Shown here piece by piece: positions 32,558-42,212 of a stretch of DNA of 64,000 nt. The position numbers and the translations under genes were made by a program. Origin of the DNA: JAGIBJ01 sp032119595 (lineage in GTDB: Bacteria > Actinomycetota > Thermoleophilia > Solirubrobacterales > Solirubrobacteraceae). The stretch covers positions 186,001 to 250,000 of the forward strand of contig JAUMBQ010000006.1 of the NCBI GenBank assembly GCA_032119595.1, in the 5' to 3' direction. The notes beneath the pieces are model-generated. The model made no database searches. It saw only the letters and a list, made by a program, of their open reading frames with translations, and was not told where the DNA came from. The first letter of the stretch is position 1; each line of letters opens with the position of its first letter.

Positions 32558-33931
32558 TTAGGCGACCCGCTGCGCGGAGTCGTCTCCACGCTGAGGACGT
32601 GTACGCGTCACCGACAAGATCTGGCCGCGGTCAGACAACACGCGGTGCATGGAATCCACGACCTGCGGGTCGAACTGCGTGCCACGGCAGCGGGCCAACT
32701 CAGCAACGCCCTGCTGCGGCGTCATCGCCTCGCGGTACGGCCGGTCGGTCGTCATCGCGCTAAAGGAGTCGCAGACGGTGATGATCCGCGACTCGAGCGG
32801 AATCTCGTGCCCACGGAGACCATCCGGGTACCCGGTGCCATCGAAGCGCTCGTGGTGTGCCCGCACGATGTGACCGGTTTCCGAGAGCGCCCCACCGACG
32901 GTATCGAGCATCCGCTGGCCCGTAACCGGGTGCTCGCGGATGATCAACCACTCGTCGGCGTCGAGCTTGCCGGGTTTGTTGAGGATCGCGTTCGGCACGT
33001 GAATCTTGCCGATGTCGTGCAACATCGCACCGAACTCCAACGCGCGAAGCTGCTCCGGGCTGAGTCCGAGATCGCGCCCAACCTCAAGCGCGAGTTCGAC
33101 GACCCCGCGGGTGTGCTCGCCGCCCGTGTAACTGTCGTCCGCTTTGAGGACGGACGTCATGAGCTGCGCGGTGCCGCGGTACGCGGCGGTGAGCTCGTCG
33201 GACTGCAGGATCCGGCGCTCGCGCTCCTGCGCGAATTCGGCGAACAGGAAGACCAGCGGCACGAGCGACACCGCCAGCCACGGCTCATTGGCAAGCGCGA
33301 ACGCGGCCAGGAACCCGATCGGCAGCAGCGCGAGGTCGACGCCAGCGATCCAGGCCGCCGAGCGGCTGAGCTCGGCGTAGTGCAGCCCGAACGACAGTCG
33401 ACCGTGAACGACGCCGTAGAGCGTGTCGACCACGACTTGGCCCGCGAGAACGATGAGCAGCATCGGGAACGCGTCGAGTGTGGCTGGTTGGGGGCCGATG
33501 ATCGCGAGGGCGATGGCGGCGCCGACGGCATGCCAGGTGTCGTCGGCCGCCAGGAGCGTGCGCCAGGTGGGCAAGTGCCCCTCGCGCGCGGCCTCGATGG
33601 CCTGCCCGAGGATCAGACTCAAAGCGACCATCACCGGAAGCCAGGCGGGCGGCACGGCCAGCCACAAGGGAACCTGGGCCAGCTGCATCGGCGAACTCCA
33701 CCCCGCTCCTACCTCAAAGCGCACGGCGGACGCGACGGATGCCGCAGCCACCAGGCATGCAACCTGCCAGGGAGCGGCCCACTCGCCGCCAGGCGCGGCG
33801 ACGAACAGGACCGCGATCACGAGCACGAGAAGCGCCGCGAAACCGCCATCGACGGCGAGCGTCCGCGGGTCCGCCCCGGGAAGCCAGGTGCGACGACGGT
33901 GATGCAACGGTTTGAGAGCCGAATGGAGCAT
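32558..33931 (-). CDS. Membrane HD-GYP domain protein 4
   Basis: 457 residues from ATG 33931 (MLHSALKPLHHRRR, matching paralogues 1 and 3); an upstream GTG at 33964 is less likely. Six membrane helices (25-230), linker LTAAYRGTAQLM, HD-GYP domain (about 255-425) with MLHDIGKIHVPNAILNKPG, REHPVTGQRMLD, RAHHERFDGTGYPDGLRG and VCDSFSAMTTDRPY. Closest to the general HD-GYP consensus of the four. Predicted c-di-GMP phosphodiesterase. It diverges from the TetR gene at 34134. Confidence 0.9.
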   Translation of the reverse strand: MLHSALKPLHHRRRTWLPGADPRTLAVDGGFAALLVLVIAVLFVAAPGGEWAAPWQVACLVAAASVASAVRFEVGAGWSSPMQLAQVPLWLAVPPAWLPVMVALSLILGQAIEAAREGHLPTWRTLLAADDTWHAVGAAIALAIIGPQPATLDAFPMLLIVLAGQVVVDTLYGVVHGRLSFGLHYAELSRSAAWIAGVDLALLPIGFLAAFALANEPWLAVSLVPLVFLFAEFAQERERRILQSDELTAAYRGTAQLMTSVLKADDSYTGGEHTRGVVELALEVGRDLGLSPEQLRALEFGAMLHDIGKIHVPNAILNKPGKLDADEWLIIREHPVTGQRMLDTVGGALSETGHIVRAHHERFDGTGYPDGLRGHEIPLESRIITVCDSFSAMTTDRPYREAMTPQQGVAELARCRGTQFDPQVVDSMHRVLSDRGQILSVTRTRPQRGDDSAQRVA

Positions 33932-34027
33932 TCCGTCCCGTTGTATCGGCAGGCAACCGGACACTTGTCACATACAGCCATACGAAAACCCTTCCTGGGC
34001 GCCCTTCATCCACCATTCGTCCGGAAG

Positions 34028-34056
34028 TTGGTCCACCGCGCTGCTGATGGGACCAG
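34028..34056. promoter_or_regulatory. Inverted repeat upstream of tetR-P450, candidate operator
   Basis: TGGTCC (34029-34034) and GGACCA (34050-34055) separated by 15 bases, about 80 bases before the TetR start. Overall span (27 bases) equals that of the alkB operator candidate, but the arms are shorter, so this could be chance. Confidence 0.35.
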
Positions 34057-34133
34057 TGGGCGCTCGTCGACCAGTCCATCTGCCAGCAAGCGCCCCCATG
34101 CGCCGTCGGGCAAGTGCTAGCGTCTGCCCTCAG

Positions 34134-34790
34134 ATGGCTGCCACGCCGACCTCCGAGGCCTCGACGGGCCGCCGCTACGGCGGCCGCACCGCGGACGAGC
34201 GGCGCGAGCAGCGGCGCGAGCAGCTCATCGAGGCCGGCCTCGAGAGCTTCGGCACCGTCGGCTTCTCGAACACCTCGATCCGGGCCGTCCTGCGCGAGAG
34301 CGGCCTCGCCGAGCGCTACTTCTACGAGAGCTTCGCGTCGCTCGAGCTGCTGCTCGTCGCCGTTCACGAGCACATCCACGCGGTGGTGCTCGAGCAGGTT
34401 CGAATCGCCACGAGTGAGGCCGGGTCCGACATCGAGGCTCGCGCCCGCGCCGGCCTGCGGGCGTTCATCGAGACGATCACGTCCGACCCGCGCTGGGTGC
34501 GCCTCAAGCTCCAGGAGCTCGGCGGCAGCGCCGGCGAAGAGGTGCAGAAGTTCCGGCGCCGGGCGCAGGTCACCTTCGCCGAGATGCTGATGGCTTACGG
34601 CCCCACTGAGGCGACGCTCGCCCGCCACTTGGAGCCACACGCGCTCGCGCGCGCGGTCGTGTCGGCGGTCGAGTCGCTGATCGACGCGTGGGCGGCCGGC
34701 GAGCTGCGCGTGTCGCTCGACGGCTTGATCGATCACGCCGTGGTGATCATCCGTGGCACCGTCACCGAGCTGGAGCGCCCGATCGCATGA
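34134..34790 (+). CDS. TetR-family regulator
   Basis: 218 residues from ATG 34134. The DNA-binding domain spans about 20-68 (RREQLIEAGLESFGTVGFSNTSI, then RAVLRESGLAERYFYESF). The ligand domain covers 75-205. The stop overlaps the P450 start by four bases (ATGA), so both are one transcript and the regulator probably represses it together with the P450. The N-terminal 20 residues are Arg-rich and disordered. Confidence 0.9.
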   Translation: MAATPTSEASTGRRYGGRTADERREQRREQLIEAGLESFGTVGFSNTSIRAVLRESGLAERYFYESFASLELLLVAVHEHIHAVVLEQVRIATSEAGSDIEARARAGLRAFIETITSDPRWVRLKLQELGGSAGEEVQKFRRRAQVTFAEMLMAYGPTEATLARHLEPHALARAVVSAVESLIDAWAAGELRVSLDGLIDHAVVIIRGTVTELERPIA

Positions 34791-36142
34791 CGGCCACCAC
34801 CCCACACGCGTCTCTCGTCCGACCCCCGTCGCGCGGCGACCGTCCGCCAGCGCTCCCGATCCCGGGCCACCAGATGACGAAGCGGTGGATCCTCGACCAG
34901 TCGAGCACGATCACCGAGATCCACGACACCTTCGGCGACATCGCGACCGTGAATTTCCTCGCGGGCCGCGGCGGCGTGCTCACGCGTGCGCCCGCCGACA
35001 TCGAGAAGATCTTCAAGGCCCCGCCTGAGCACGTGCCGACGGCCGCTGGCGGGAGCCCGATCGGGCCGTTCGTGGGTGAGCACTCGCTGCTCACACTCAA
35101 CGGCAAGCGCCACCTGCGCCACCGCAAGCTCCTGCTGCCGCCGTTCCATGGCGATCGCATGCGTGGCTACGCGACCGACATCCAGGACATCGCGGCCGCC
35201 GAGATCGCGACCTGGAATCCAGGCACGACGATGCCGCTCCAGCCCCACATGCAGGCGATCACCCTCGAGGTGATCTTGCGGATCGTGTTCGGCGTCGACG
35301 ATGTCGCCCGCCAGGACCAGCTGCGCACCGCGATCGTGAAGCTCCTGTCGTACACGGAGAACAAGTGGCTGATGGGCCCGACGTTCATCGCAGCGGTGCG
35401 TGCCGGGCGCCTGATCGGCCCGGTCGCAAGGGTGGCCAAGGAGGTCGATCGCCTCATCTACGCCGAGATCGCCCAGCGTCGCCGCGCTGCCGACCTCGCA
35501 ACGCGCAGCGACGTGCTGTCGATGCTCCTCACCGCCGTCGACGAGGACGGCGAGCCGATGAGCGAACAAGAACTCCGCGACGAACTCGTGACCCTGCTGT
35601 TCGCCGGCCACGAAACGACCGCCAGCGCGCTCTCGTGGACTTTCGAGCGCCTCGTTCGCAACCCCGAGGCGATGGCCGCCGCGATCACGGCGGCCGAGGG
35701 CGACGACCCCGACGGCGTGCTCGACGCGACCTTTCAGGAGACGCTTCGCCTGCGCCCCGTCGTGCCGGTCACGGCGCGCATCCTCAAGGCCCCGATGGAG
35801 CTTTCCGGCTACGCGATGAGGCCCGACGACCTGGTGATCATCAGCATTCTCGGCGCGTGCCGCCATCCGGACCGGTACGAGCGGCCGAACGAGTTCGACC
35901 CGACCCGCTACCTGAATGGCGCCAAGCAGGATCCGTTTGCGTGGATCCCGTTCGGTGGCGGTGTGCGCCGCTGCATCGGCGCCGCGTTTGCCAACCTCGA
36001 AGGCCGCATGGTGATGCGCGAGGTACTGCGCCGCACCAAGCTCGAGGCGGTCGATCTCGCCGACGAAGGCCTGCGCCGGCGCAACGTCACGATCGTGCCC
36101 TCCAAGGGCGCGCTCGTGAACGTGATTCGCGTCGACCGATAG
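34787..36142 (+). CDS. Cytochrome P450
   Basis: 451 residues from ATG 34787. It has the I-helix LLFAGHETTASALSW, the ExxR pair in QETLRLRP, a PERF-like DPTRYLN and the heme-binding loop FGGGVRRCIGAAFA with the Cys thiolate. It has no membrane anchor, so it is a soluble bacterial class I enzyme needing ferredoxin and reductase, which are not nearby. The sequence style (LPPFHGDRMRGY, ETTASALSW) matches the CYP110/CYP1xx-type group oxidising fatty acids, alkanes or terpenes; substrate unknown. It resembles the P450 at 39194 and could share ancestry with it. Confidence 0.92.
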   Translation: MTATTPHASLVRPPSRGDRPPALPIPGHQMTKRWILDQSSTITEIHDTFGDIATVNFLAGRGGVLTRAPADIEKIFKAPPEHVPTAAGGSPIGPFVGEHSLLTLNGKRHLRHRKLLLPPFHGDRMRGYATDIQDIAAAEIATWNPGTTMPLQPHMQAITLEVILRIVFGVDDVARQDQLRTAIVKLLSYTENKWLMGPTFIAAVRAGRLIGPVARVAKEVDRLIYAEIAQRRRAADLATRSDVLSMLLTAVDEDGEPMSEQELRDELVTLLFAGHETTASALSWTFERLVRNPEAMAAAITAAEGDDPDGVLDATFQETLRLRPVVPVTARILKAPMELSGYAMRPDDLVIISILGACRHPDRYERPNEFDPTRYLNGAKQDPFAWIPFGGGVRRCIGAAFANLEGRMVMREVLRRTKLEAVDLADEGLRRRNVTIVPSKGALVNVIRVDR

Positions 36143-36196
36143 CGCATCGCTGCCTCGGCCCCGGCCGGTGGCCGAGGACCGCGACGGAGCTCAGGC

Positions 36197-37390
36197 TTAG
36201 ATCTGCCAGATCCCGGCGGTCAGCACCGGCAACTCGGTGCCGTCGGCGCGGATGCCGGTGACGTCGACCTCGGGAGAGCCGAGCATCACGTCGATGTGGA
36301 TCTGCGACGTGTTGATCTTGTCTTGGTCGTCGGCGCCGGCCGTCATCGCGTAGGCGGAGCCAAAGGCGACGTGGCTGGCGGCGTTTTCGTCGAGCAGCGT
36401 GTCGTAGAAGACGGTCTCAAGGGGTCCGATGCGACCCTGCCCGTCGACGAGTGCAACCTCGCCGAGGCGGGAGGCGCCGTCGTCGCGCTTGAGGTACTCC
36501 TCGAGCACGGCGCCGTGCTCCTCGGAGAGCACTTCGACGGCCTTGCCCTCCTCGAAGCGCACCTGGAGGCCGGTGATCGACGAGCCGCCGAGCACGAGCG
36601 GGCGCGTCATGCGTGCGGTGCCGCTCGTGCGAGCCGGGTCCGGCGCGGTGAAGATCTCTTCCGACGGGAGGTTCGGCGCATGATCGATCCCGCCGACGGT
36701 CGTCATCTGCGCCGCAATCCACTTGCTGGAAGGCAGCAGACCAACGGTGAGGTCGGTGCCCGGACCGGTGAAGCGGATGCTGTCGAGCTGCAGCGCGGTG
36801 AGGCGTCCCGCAACCGAGGTGAGCGTGTCAAAGCGCTCTTTCCACGCGGCGACCGGGTCGGCCTCGTCGAGGCGCAGCACGTGCCAGAGCTGCTCCCAGA
36901 GCTTGCCGAGCGCGTCCTCTTCGGAGAGGTCCGGGAAGACGAGCTTGGCCCAGGGCGCCGTCGGGCAAGGAATCGCCGACCAGTTCGTGGTCTGGTCGTT
37001 GACGACCTTGACGGCCTCGGGCACGAACGGGAGCGGATCCTTGCCGATCCGGACGGGGTCCAGGTCGCTCAGCAGGCCGGGAGCAGATGGGCCGGTGAGG
37101 CCGATGCGGGCGGCGCGGAGTTCGCCGAGTTCCAGGATCCGCTGGCCGATCCACGGCGGGACGAAGCCAAGGGTGTCCTCATCGGCGTGCAGGACGCGGG
37201 CGCGCTTGAGGTGCGGGTCAAACCAGCTGACGTCGACGAACTTGGCTCCGGCTTTGTAGGCCTCGGCGGCAATCGCGCGCACGACCTCTTCTTTGCCCGG
37301 CTCGCAGGAGATCGCGACGACCTGGCCTGGCTGCACGTTGGCGCCGAAGCGGACGGCGAGGGCGGCGAGGCGGTCGAGATCCGGGATCAT
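36197..37390 (-). CDS. M29-family aminopeptidase
   Basis: 397 residues from ATG 37390. It starts with LDRLAALAVRFGANVQPGQVV, the M29 (aminopeptidase T / AmpS) N-terminal domain, and contains GTDLTVGLLPSSKW, LPSEEIFTAPD, the metal-ligand Glu in RFEEGKAVEV and the AYAMTAGADDQDKIN ... SQIHIDVMLGSPEVDV C-terminal block with ligand His and Asp. These are cobalt- or zinc-dependent exopeptidases of the cytoplasm with broad specificity. Monocistronic; divergent from 37483. Confidence 0.9.
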   Translation of the reverse strand: MIPDLDRLAALAVRFGANVQPGQVVAISCEPGKEEVVRAIAAEAYKAGAKFVDVSWFDPHLKRARVLHADEDTLGFVPPWIGQRILELGELRAARIGLTGPSAPGLLSDLDPVRIGKDPLPFVPEAVKVVNDQTTNWSAIPCPTAPWAKLVFPDLSEEDALGKLWEQLWHVLRLDEADPVAAWKERFDTLTSVAGRLTALQLDSIRFTGPGTDLTVGLLPSSKWIAAQMTTVGGIDHAPNLPSEEIFTAPDPARTSGTARMTRPLVLGGSSITGLQVRFEEGKAVEVLSEEHGAVLEEYLKRDDGASRLGEVALVDGQGRIGPLETVFYDTLLDENAASHVAFGSAYAMTAGADDQDKINTSQIHIDVMLGSPEVDVTGIRADGTELPVLTAGIWQI

Positions 37391-37482
37391 CCCGCCGAAG
37401 ATATCGGGCGAGCAGGACCGGCCACCCCGCGCTTGCAAAGTCCATCCCGCAAATCGCCGCAAAAGTCGGCAGACTGCCCCGA

Positions 37483-38673
37483 GTGAGCACCCCTCCGCAG
37501 CACACGGTGGGCGAGCCCGAGTCCGAGCCCGCCGAGCCGAAGACGGCGAGCGGCGAAGCGCCCCCTTCCGAGCCCGTCACCGCGCCAGCGCAGTCGCGCG
37601 TCCGCGTTCGCGATCTCACGCGCTGGAAGATTCCCTTCCACTACGTCCCTCCGGTGCTCGTGGCCGTGGTCGGCGTCGTGATGCTGGCGATCGGCGGGAC
37701 CGTCGGCACGTTCGGCGGCTGGTGGCTCGCGGCCGCCCTCCCGATCACGATCGGCGCCTTCCTCGCCAGCCCGTGGTTTGCCCTGTTGCCCGTCGCGGTG
37801 TGGGTCGGCTGGCTCATCTACGTCAGCGGCGCGCCGGGCGACGCCGCCCTGTCCAACACCCCCACGCTCGTCGGTCTGATGCTCGCGGGCATCGGCGCCG
37901 GCGCTACGGTGCTCGCCCAGCACGCCGTCTTCCCGGCCACCGAGCGGGGCGCCTGGCAGGCCTCGATCGGCCGGCTCGTGCCGCCGCTCGACGACGGCGA
38001 ACCCGTCGAGCTGGAGGACCACACCGACGAGCACACGGTCGACTTCGCCGTTGTGGAGCCCATCGAGGCCACCGACGAGGAACTCAAGGCCGCCGACGCC
38101 GCAGCCAAGGAGGGCGCGACCATCGCCGAGCTGCCAGTCGTCGCCGGACGGCGCGCTGAGGCCAAAGCGGAGGCTGAGGCCAAGGCGGAGGCTGAGGCCG
38201 GGGGACAAGAGGCGGTTCCGGCCGCAGAGGACGACGCAGAAGCCGGTCCGCCGGCCGACGCCGAGAACGTAGCCGAGGAGAGCGTGGAGGCCGTGGCGGC
38301 GGACCCGAAGGTGGACCTCGAGAAGGCCAAGCCGGAGCCCGAACCGGCGGAGGATGGCGACAACATCAGGCTCGACCTGCGGCGCATCACCGAGCTCCCC
38401 CTCGACGCCGACCCTGCTCCACTCGACGAGGGTGGCCACGTCACCGAGTTCGCCGCCATCTCCGAGGCCGACCTGACTGCGGACGAGGACGCGGTGGAAG
38501 AAGTCCCCGAGACGGAGTCCGAGGCGACGGTCGAGACCGAGTCCAGGTCCGACGACCGCGAGCCCCCAAGCGACGATGTTGAGCCGGTCACCGCTCGAAG
38601 CAGCGACGCACCGCTACCGGCCGCCACTCAGGCTGGCCAGCGGAACAGCGACTCCAAGGCCTCCTCCAAGTAG
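37483..38673 (+). CDS. Membrane protein with long acidic Ala/Glu-rich tail
   Basis: 396 residues, GTG start. A Pro/Glu-rich N-terminus (1-45) is followed by about four membrane helices (55-145), including VLVAVVGVVMLAIGGTVG and LLPVAVWVGWLIYV. The remaining 250 residues are acidic, rich in Glu, Ala, Asp and Pro, with a repeated AEAKAEAEAKAEAEAG motif (about 220-236). The tail is probably disordered. No family recognised; similar proteins occur as hypothetical membrane proteins in actinobacteria. It converges on 38676 with a two-base gap. Confidence 0.65.
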   Translation: MSTPPQHTVGEPESEPAEPKTASGEAPPSEPVTAPAQSRVRVRDLTRWKIPFHYVPPVLVAVVGVVMLAIGGTVGTFGGWWLAAALPITIGAFLASPWFALLPVAVWVGWLIYVSGAPGDAALSNTPTLVGLMLAGIGAGATVLAQHAVFPATERGAWQASIGRLVPPLDDGEPVELEDHTDEHTVDFAVVEPIEATDEELKAADAAAKEGATIAELPVVAGRRAEAKAEAEAKAEAEAGGQEAVPAAEDDAEAGPPADAENVAEESVEAVAADPKVDLEKAKPEPEPAEDGDNIRLDLRRITELPLDADPAPLDEGGHVTEFAAISEADLTADEDAVEEVPETESEATVETESRSDDREPPSDDVEPVTARSSDAPLPAATQAGQRNSDSKASSK

Positions 38674-38675
38674 TC

Positions 38676-39197
38676 CTATTTGGGCGGACTCGGCGCCGCG
38701 AGCCGGCGCTCGATCTCGGTTCTGATCTGGGTTTCCTCGGTGGAGTAGTTCTGGACCTCTCCGCTGAGGCGCTGGGCCTGCTTAGCGAGGGCCCGGCTCG
38801 TTCGGGCGCTCGCGAAGTCGGCGGCGAGGGCGTCCATGCGGTCGGCCGTGGTGCGGTAGAGCGCGGTGAGCGCGCGATGCTGGGTGGCGACCGTTGCGGG
38901 CGGTTTGGCTTGGGCGAGATCGTCGGCGGCGAGGCGAATACTGGCGGCGTACTCGCGGGTAGACTGGGCGGCGGCGACAGCGTCGCGGTAGTCGGCCTGG
39001 GCCGAGATTTCAGCCAGGCGCGCGCTCGTGCGCTGAGTGACCTGGCTGACGTTCGCTGCGTACGCGCGGGTCGCGGCCGCTCGCTCGGCGGCGGCGCGCT
39101 CGGCGTCAGCTGCCCCGCCTCCACCACAGCCCGCGAGGAGCGTCAGCGCGGCCAGGGCCGCCAGGAGTTGCCGGGCGGCCACCCGGCGAGCGGTCAC
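38676..39197 (-). CDS. Lipoprotein with helical domain
   Basis: 173 residues. Lipobox LAGC at Cys24 after a short hydrophobic signal. The mature part is almost wholly alpha-helical with repeated Ala/Arg/Asp (AERAAAERAAATRAYAANV). It is probably a small extracytoplasmic helical bundle. The ATG overlaps the stop of the P450 gene by four bases (ATGA), so it is co-transcribed with it. No family recognised. Confidence 0.65.
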   Translation of the reverse strand: MTARRVAARQLLAALAALTLLAGCGGGGAADAERAAAERAAATRAYAANVSQVTQRTSARLAEISAQADYRDAVAAAQSTREYAASIRLAADDLAQAKPPATVATQHRALTALYRTTADRMDALAADFASARTSRALAKQAQRLSGEVQNYSTEETQIRTEIERRLAAPSPPK

Positions 39198-40570
39198 CGC
39201 ACCTCGGAGGGCTGCGGATCCGGGGCGACCGGCCTCGCAGCTCGGCGGCGCGGCGCACGCACCAGACCACCCTTGGCGGGGGCGAGGACGATCGATCGCC
39301 GACGCGTGGGCTCATCACGCGGGTCGACGGGTTCCAGTCGGCGTTCCGCCAACAAGGCGGCCAAGACCACGCGCATCTCAAGCATCGCGAAGCTCGCGCC
39401 GATGCAGCGCCGCACACCGCCACCGAACGGCGTCCACTCGTAGGTGCCCGGCGCCTCGGGGCCCAGGAACCGCTCCGGGCGGAACGCATCGGGATCCGGG
39501 TAGAGGTCGGGGCGACGGTGGAGCGCGATGGTCGCGCCGCCGATCATGGTGCCAGCCGGGTACGTGTAGTCGCCGATCTGGACCGGCTGGAGCACCTCGC
39601 GCATGAAGATCGGCAACACCGGTCGCGCGCGAAGAGTCTCCTTGATGGTCGCGTCGATGAGTTCATGGCGGCCGTCCAGCGCCTCGACCGCCAGCCGCTC
39701 CTGCAATTCGGGATGCCGCGCAATCCGCTCGGCCGCCCACGACAAGGCGGTCGCCGTGGTCTCGTGCCCGGCAACGAGCAGCGTCACCAGTTGGTCGCGA
39801 ATCAGGCCGGTCGCCAGCGGCTCGCCATCGGCGGTGCGCGCGCTGAGCAGCATCGACAGCACGTCGCCGCGATCGTGCTCGCCGTCCGGATCCGCGCGGC
39901 GGCGGGAGATCTCCGCATCGAGTAGCCGACCGAGGTCCTTGCGGGCGCGCGTGACCCTGCGCAGGATCCGGTCGTCCTCCTGCGGGCGCCGCCCCGAGAT
40001 CGCGGCGCGCATGCCAACCACCGCGAACAACCGCGGATTGGTGCCGACCTTCAACAAGTTCCGAACGGCCGCCCGCACGTCCGCGACGCGGTTGTCGTCC
40101 TGGATGCCAAACACCACGCGCACGATCACGTCGAGCGTGATCGACTGCATCCGGTTCCACGTCGGGAACGCGTCCTCCAGAGGCCATTTCGCAATCGACT
40201 TCTCCGCGACCGCGCGCATCGCGTTCTCGTAGGTCCGCATCCGGTCGCCATGGAACGGCGGCAGCAGCAGGCGGCGCATCTGCAAATGCTCGTCGCCGTC
40301 GAGCACGAGCACCGAGGCGCTGCCCACGAGCGGCGAGAGCGTGGCGTTCGCACGACCGGCCGCGAGCACGTCGGCCGGCTGCGACAGGAGCTGGCGGATC
40401 AGCTCTGGCTCAGCATGCATCACATAGGCGCCGCCAAACATCCGCAGCGTGAACACGTCGCCGTAGTCACGCAGGCAGCGATCGGCCGTCTCCCGAGGGT
40501 GACGGATCCATGCGTATGTCTGCCTCAGCGGATGCCATGGCAAACCCGGGGGAAGGCTGGCGTACGCCAC
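39194..40570 (-). CDS. Cytochrome P450
   Basis: 458 residues. I-helix LLVAGHETTATALSW, ExxR in KETLRARP, PERFLGPEAPG and heme loop FGGGVRRCIGASFAMLE. Also a LPPFHGDRM stretch in the N-terminal half, shared with the 34787 P450, which suggests related substrates. It begins directly with MAYASLPPGLPWHP, without anchor. It forms a two-gene operon with the lipoprotein at 38676. Redox partners are not in the window; the substrate is unknown. Confidence 0.92.
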   Translation of the reverse strand: MAYASLPPGLPWHPLRQTYAWIRHPRETADRCLRDYGDVFTLRMFGGAYVMHAEPELIRQLLSQPADVLAAGRANATLSPLVGSASVLVLDGDEHLQMRRLLLPPFHGDRMRTYENAMRAVAEKSIAKWPLEDAFPTWNRMQSITLDVIVRVVFGIQDDNRVADVRAAVRNLLKVGTNPRLFAVVGMRAAISGRRPQEDDRILRRVTRARKDLGRLLDAEISRRRADPDGEHDRGDVLSMLLSARTADGEPLATGLIRDQLVTLLVAGHETTATALSWAAERIARHPELQERLAVEALDGRHELIDATIKETLRARPVLPIFMREVLQPVQIGDYTYPAGTMIGGATIALHRRPDLYPDPDAFRPERFLGPEAPGTYEWTPFGGGVRRCIGASFAMLEMRVVLAALLAERRLEPVDPRDEPTRRRSIVLAPAKGGLVRAPRRRAARPVAPDPQPSEVR

Positions 40571-40615
40571 ACCCCCAGTCTAAACGGGCACCGCTCCCAA
40601 ACGGCGCCTTCCCAC

Positions 40616-42148
40616 TCAGCCGATGTGTGCCGGACCGGCCGACAGATCCGCATCCTCGTCGCGAATCCGCAACGCGGCGGCGACGAAGCCGACGGCGATC
40701 AGCCCGGCTCCGATCAGGAACGCCAGCGACCAGCCAGCCACCTGCGACTGGGCCACGATCTCCAGCACTTTCGGATCCTTCACGGCGCCCGGAATGAACG
40801 ACTGCTCGCTCAGCGTGACGCCCGCGCCCTTCGCAAGCTCGATCGACTTCGACGTTTGGTGATCGGCGGCGAGCGTGGCGAGGATTGCCAGGCCGAAGGC
40901 GCCGCCGACCTGCTGGGTCGTGTTGAAGAGGCCCGAGGCCAGGCCGGCCTTGGACGGCTCGACCTTCGACGTTGCCAGGAACGTGAGCGGCACGAACGTC
41001 ATCCCCATGCCGATCGCCAGGAAGATCATCGGCACAACGACGCCCGGGAAGTACGCGAGGTCGGTGTCGAGCAGCAGGCCGAACAGCAACATGCCGATGA
41101 AGGCCGAGCCCGTGCCGATCATTGCTGACTTCTTCACGCCGATCTTCGGCACCAGACCAGAGGCGAGGGTCGCCGTGAGAATGATCGACACCGAGAACGG
41201 CATGAAGGCAAAGCCGGTCTTGAGCGCGTCGTAGTGCAGCACCTGCTGCAGGAAGAGCGACAGGAAGAAGAAGAACGGGAAGATCGCCGCGAACGCGAGC
41301 AGACCGACCGTGTTTGCGGAGGCGACGCTGCGCGTCTTGAAGATGTCGAGCGGGACCAGCGGATCGCGGTGGCCACGCTCGACGACGTAGAAGATCCCGA
41401 GCAGCACGGCGGCGATCGCCAGGAAGATCAGCACGATCGACGATCCCCACCCATGCTCCTGCGTCTGCGTGATCGCGAAGACCAGCGACACCAGGCCGCC
41501 GGTCGCCGTCACGGCGCCCACGACATCGAGCGCCGGTGCGTCATCCGCGCGCGTCTCGACGATCTGCGTCCACGCGGCGATCACGACGAGCACGCCGACC
41601 GGCACGTTGACGAAGAAGATCCATTCCCAGCTTGTGTACTTCACGAGCACGCCGCCGAGCAGCAGGCCAAGCGCGGCACCGAGGCCGGCGATCGCGCCCC
41701 ATACCGACATCGCCTTGGCCCGATCGGGGCCTTCGAACTCGGTGGTGATGATCGAGAGTGCCGCCGGCGACAGCAGCGCACCGCCGAGGCCCTGGAGGGC
41801 ACGAGCACCGATGAGCTGCTCCTCGCTGCTCGCCAGGCCATTGAGGAGCGACGCGATCGTGAAGACGGAGACGCCCGCGACGAAGACCGAGCGGCGACCA
41901 AAGATGTCGCCGAGGCGCCCGCCGAGCAGGAGGAAGCCGCCAAACGCGAGCGTGTACGCGTTGACGATCCACTGCAGGCCTTCCTCGCTGAGCTTCAAGT
42001 CGGCACGGATCTCCGGCAGCGCGACGTTCACGATCGTCGCATCAAGGATCACCATGAGCTGCCCAAAGCAGACGATCGCCAGGACCAACCAGCGGTTGTC
42101 GTGACTACCGGTGGATGCCGCGCCGGCGTCCTTCTCGATGGAGTTCAT
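40616..42148 (-). CDS. DHA2-family MFS efflux transporter
   Basis: 510 residues from ATG 42148; 14 predicted helices. N-terminal DATIVNVALPEIRADL (motif D1 of the EmrB/QacA family), LGGRLGDIFGRR (motif A) and GVLVKYTSWEWIFFVNVPVG (motif C region) place it in the DHA2 drug:proton antiporters. It exports hydrophobic compounds using the proton gradient; the substrate is not predictable. It is divergent from 42238 across a region with GTGAC-type repeats. Confidence 0.9.
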   Translation of the reverse strand: MNSIEKDAGAASTGSHDNRWLVLAIVCFGQLMVILDATIVNVALPEIRADLKLSEEGLQWIVNAYTLAFGGFLLLGGRLGDIFGRRSVFVAGVSVFTIASLLNGLASSEEQLIGARALQGLGGALLSPAALSIITTEFEGPDRAKAMSVWGAIAGLGAALGLLLGGVLVKYTSWEWIFFVNVPVGVLVVIAAWTQIVETRADDAPALDVVGAVTATGGLVSLVFAITQTQEHGWGSSIVLIFLAIAAVLLGIFYVVERGHRDPLVPLDIFKTRSVASANTVGLLAFAAIFPFFFFLSLFLQQVLHYDALKTGFAFMPFSVSIILTATLASGLVPKIGVKKSAMIGTGSAFIGMLLFGLLLDTDLAYFPGVVVPMIFLAIGMGMTFVPLTFLATSKVEPSKAGLASGLFNTTQQVGGAFGLAILATLAADHQTSKSIELAKGAGVTLSEQSFIPGAVKDPKVLEIVAQSQVAGWSLAFLIGAGLIAVGFVAAALRIRDEDADLSAGPAHIG

Positions 42149-42175
42149 GGGCGGCGACGCTAGCAGCACCCTTTC

Positions 42176-42212
42176 GTGACCGGACGGTGACCAGTCACTT
42201 CGCAACAAGTGA
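42176..42212. promoter_or_regulatory. Cluster of GTGAC half-sites between divergent transporters
   Basis: GTGACC (42176), palindrome GTGAC-CA-GTCAC (42187-42198) and inverted repeat TCACTT-N6-AAGTGA (42195-42212) are packed into 37 bases of the 89-base divergent gap. This is a plausible operator for a drug-responsive regulator. No regulator gene is adjacent. Confidence 0.45.
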
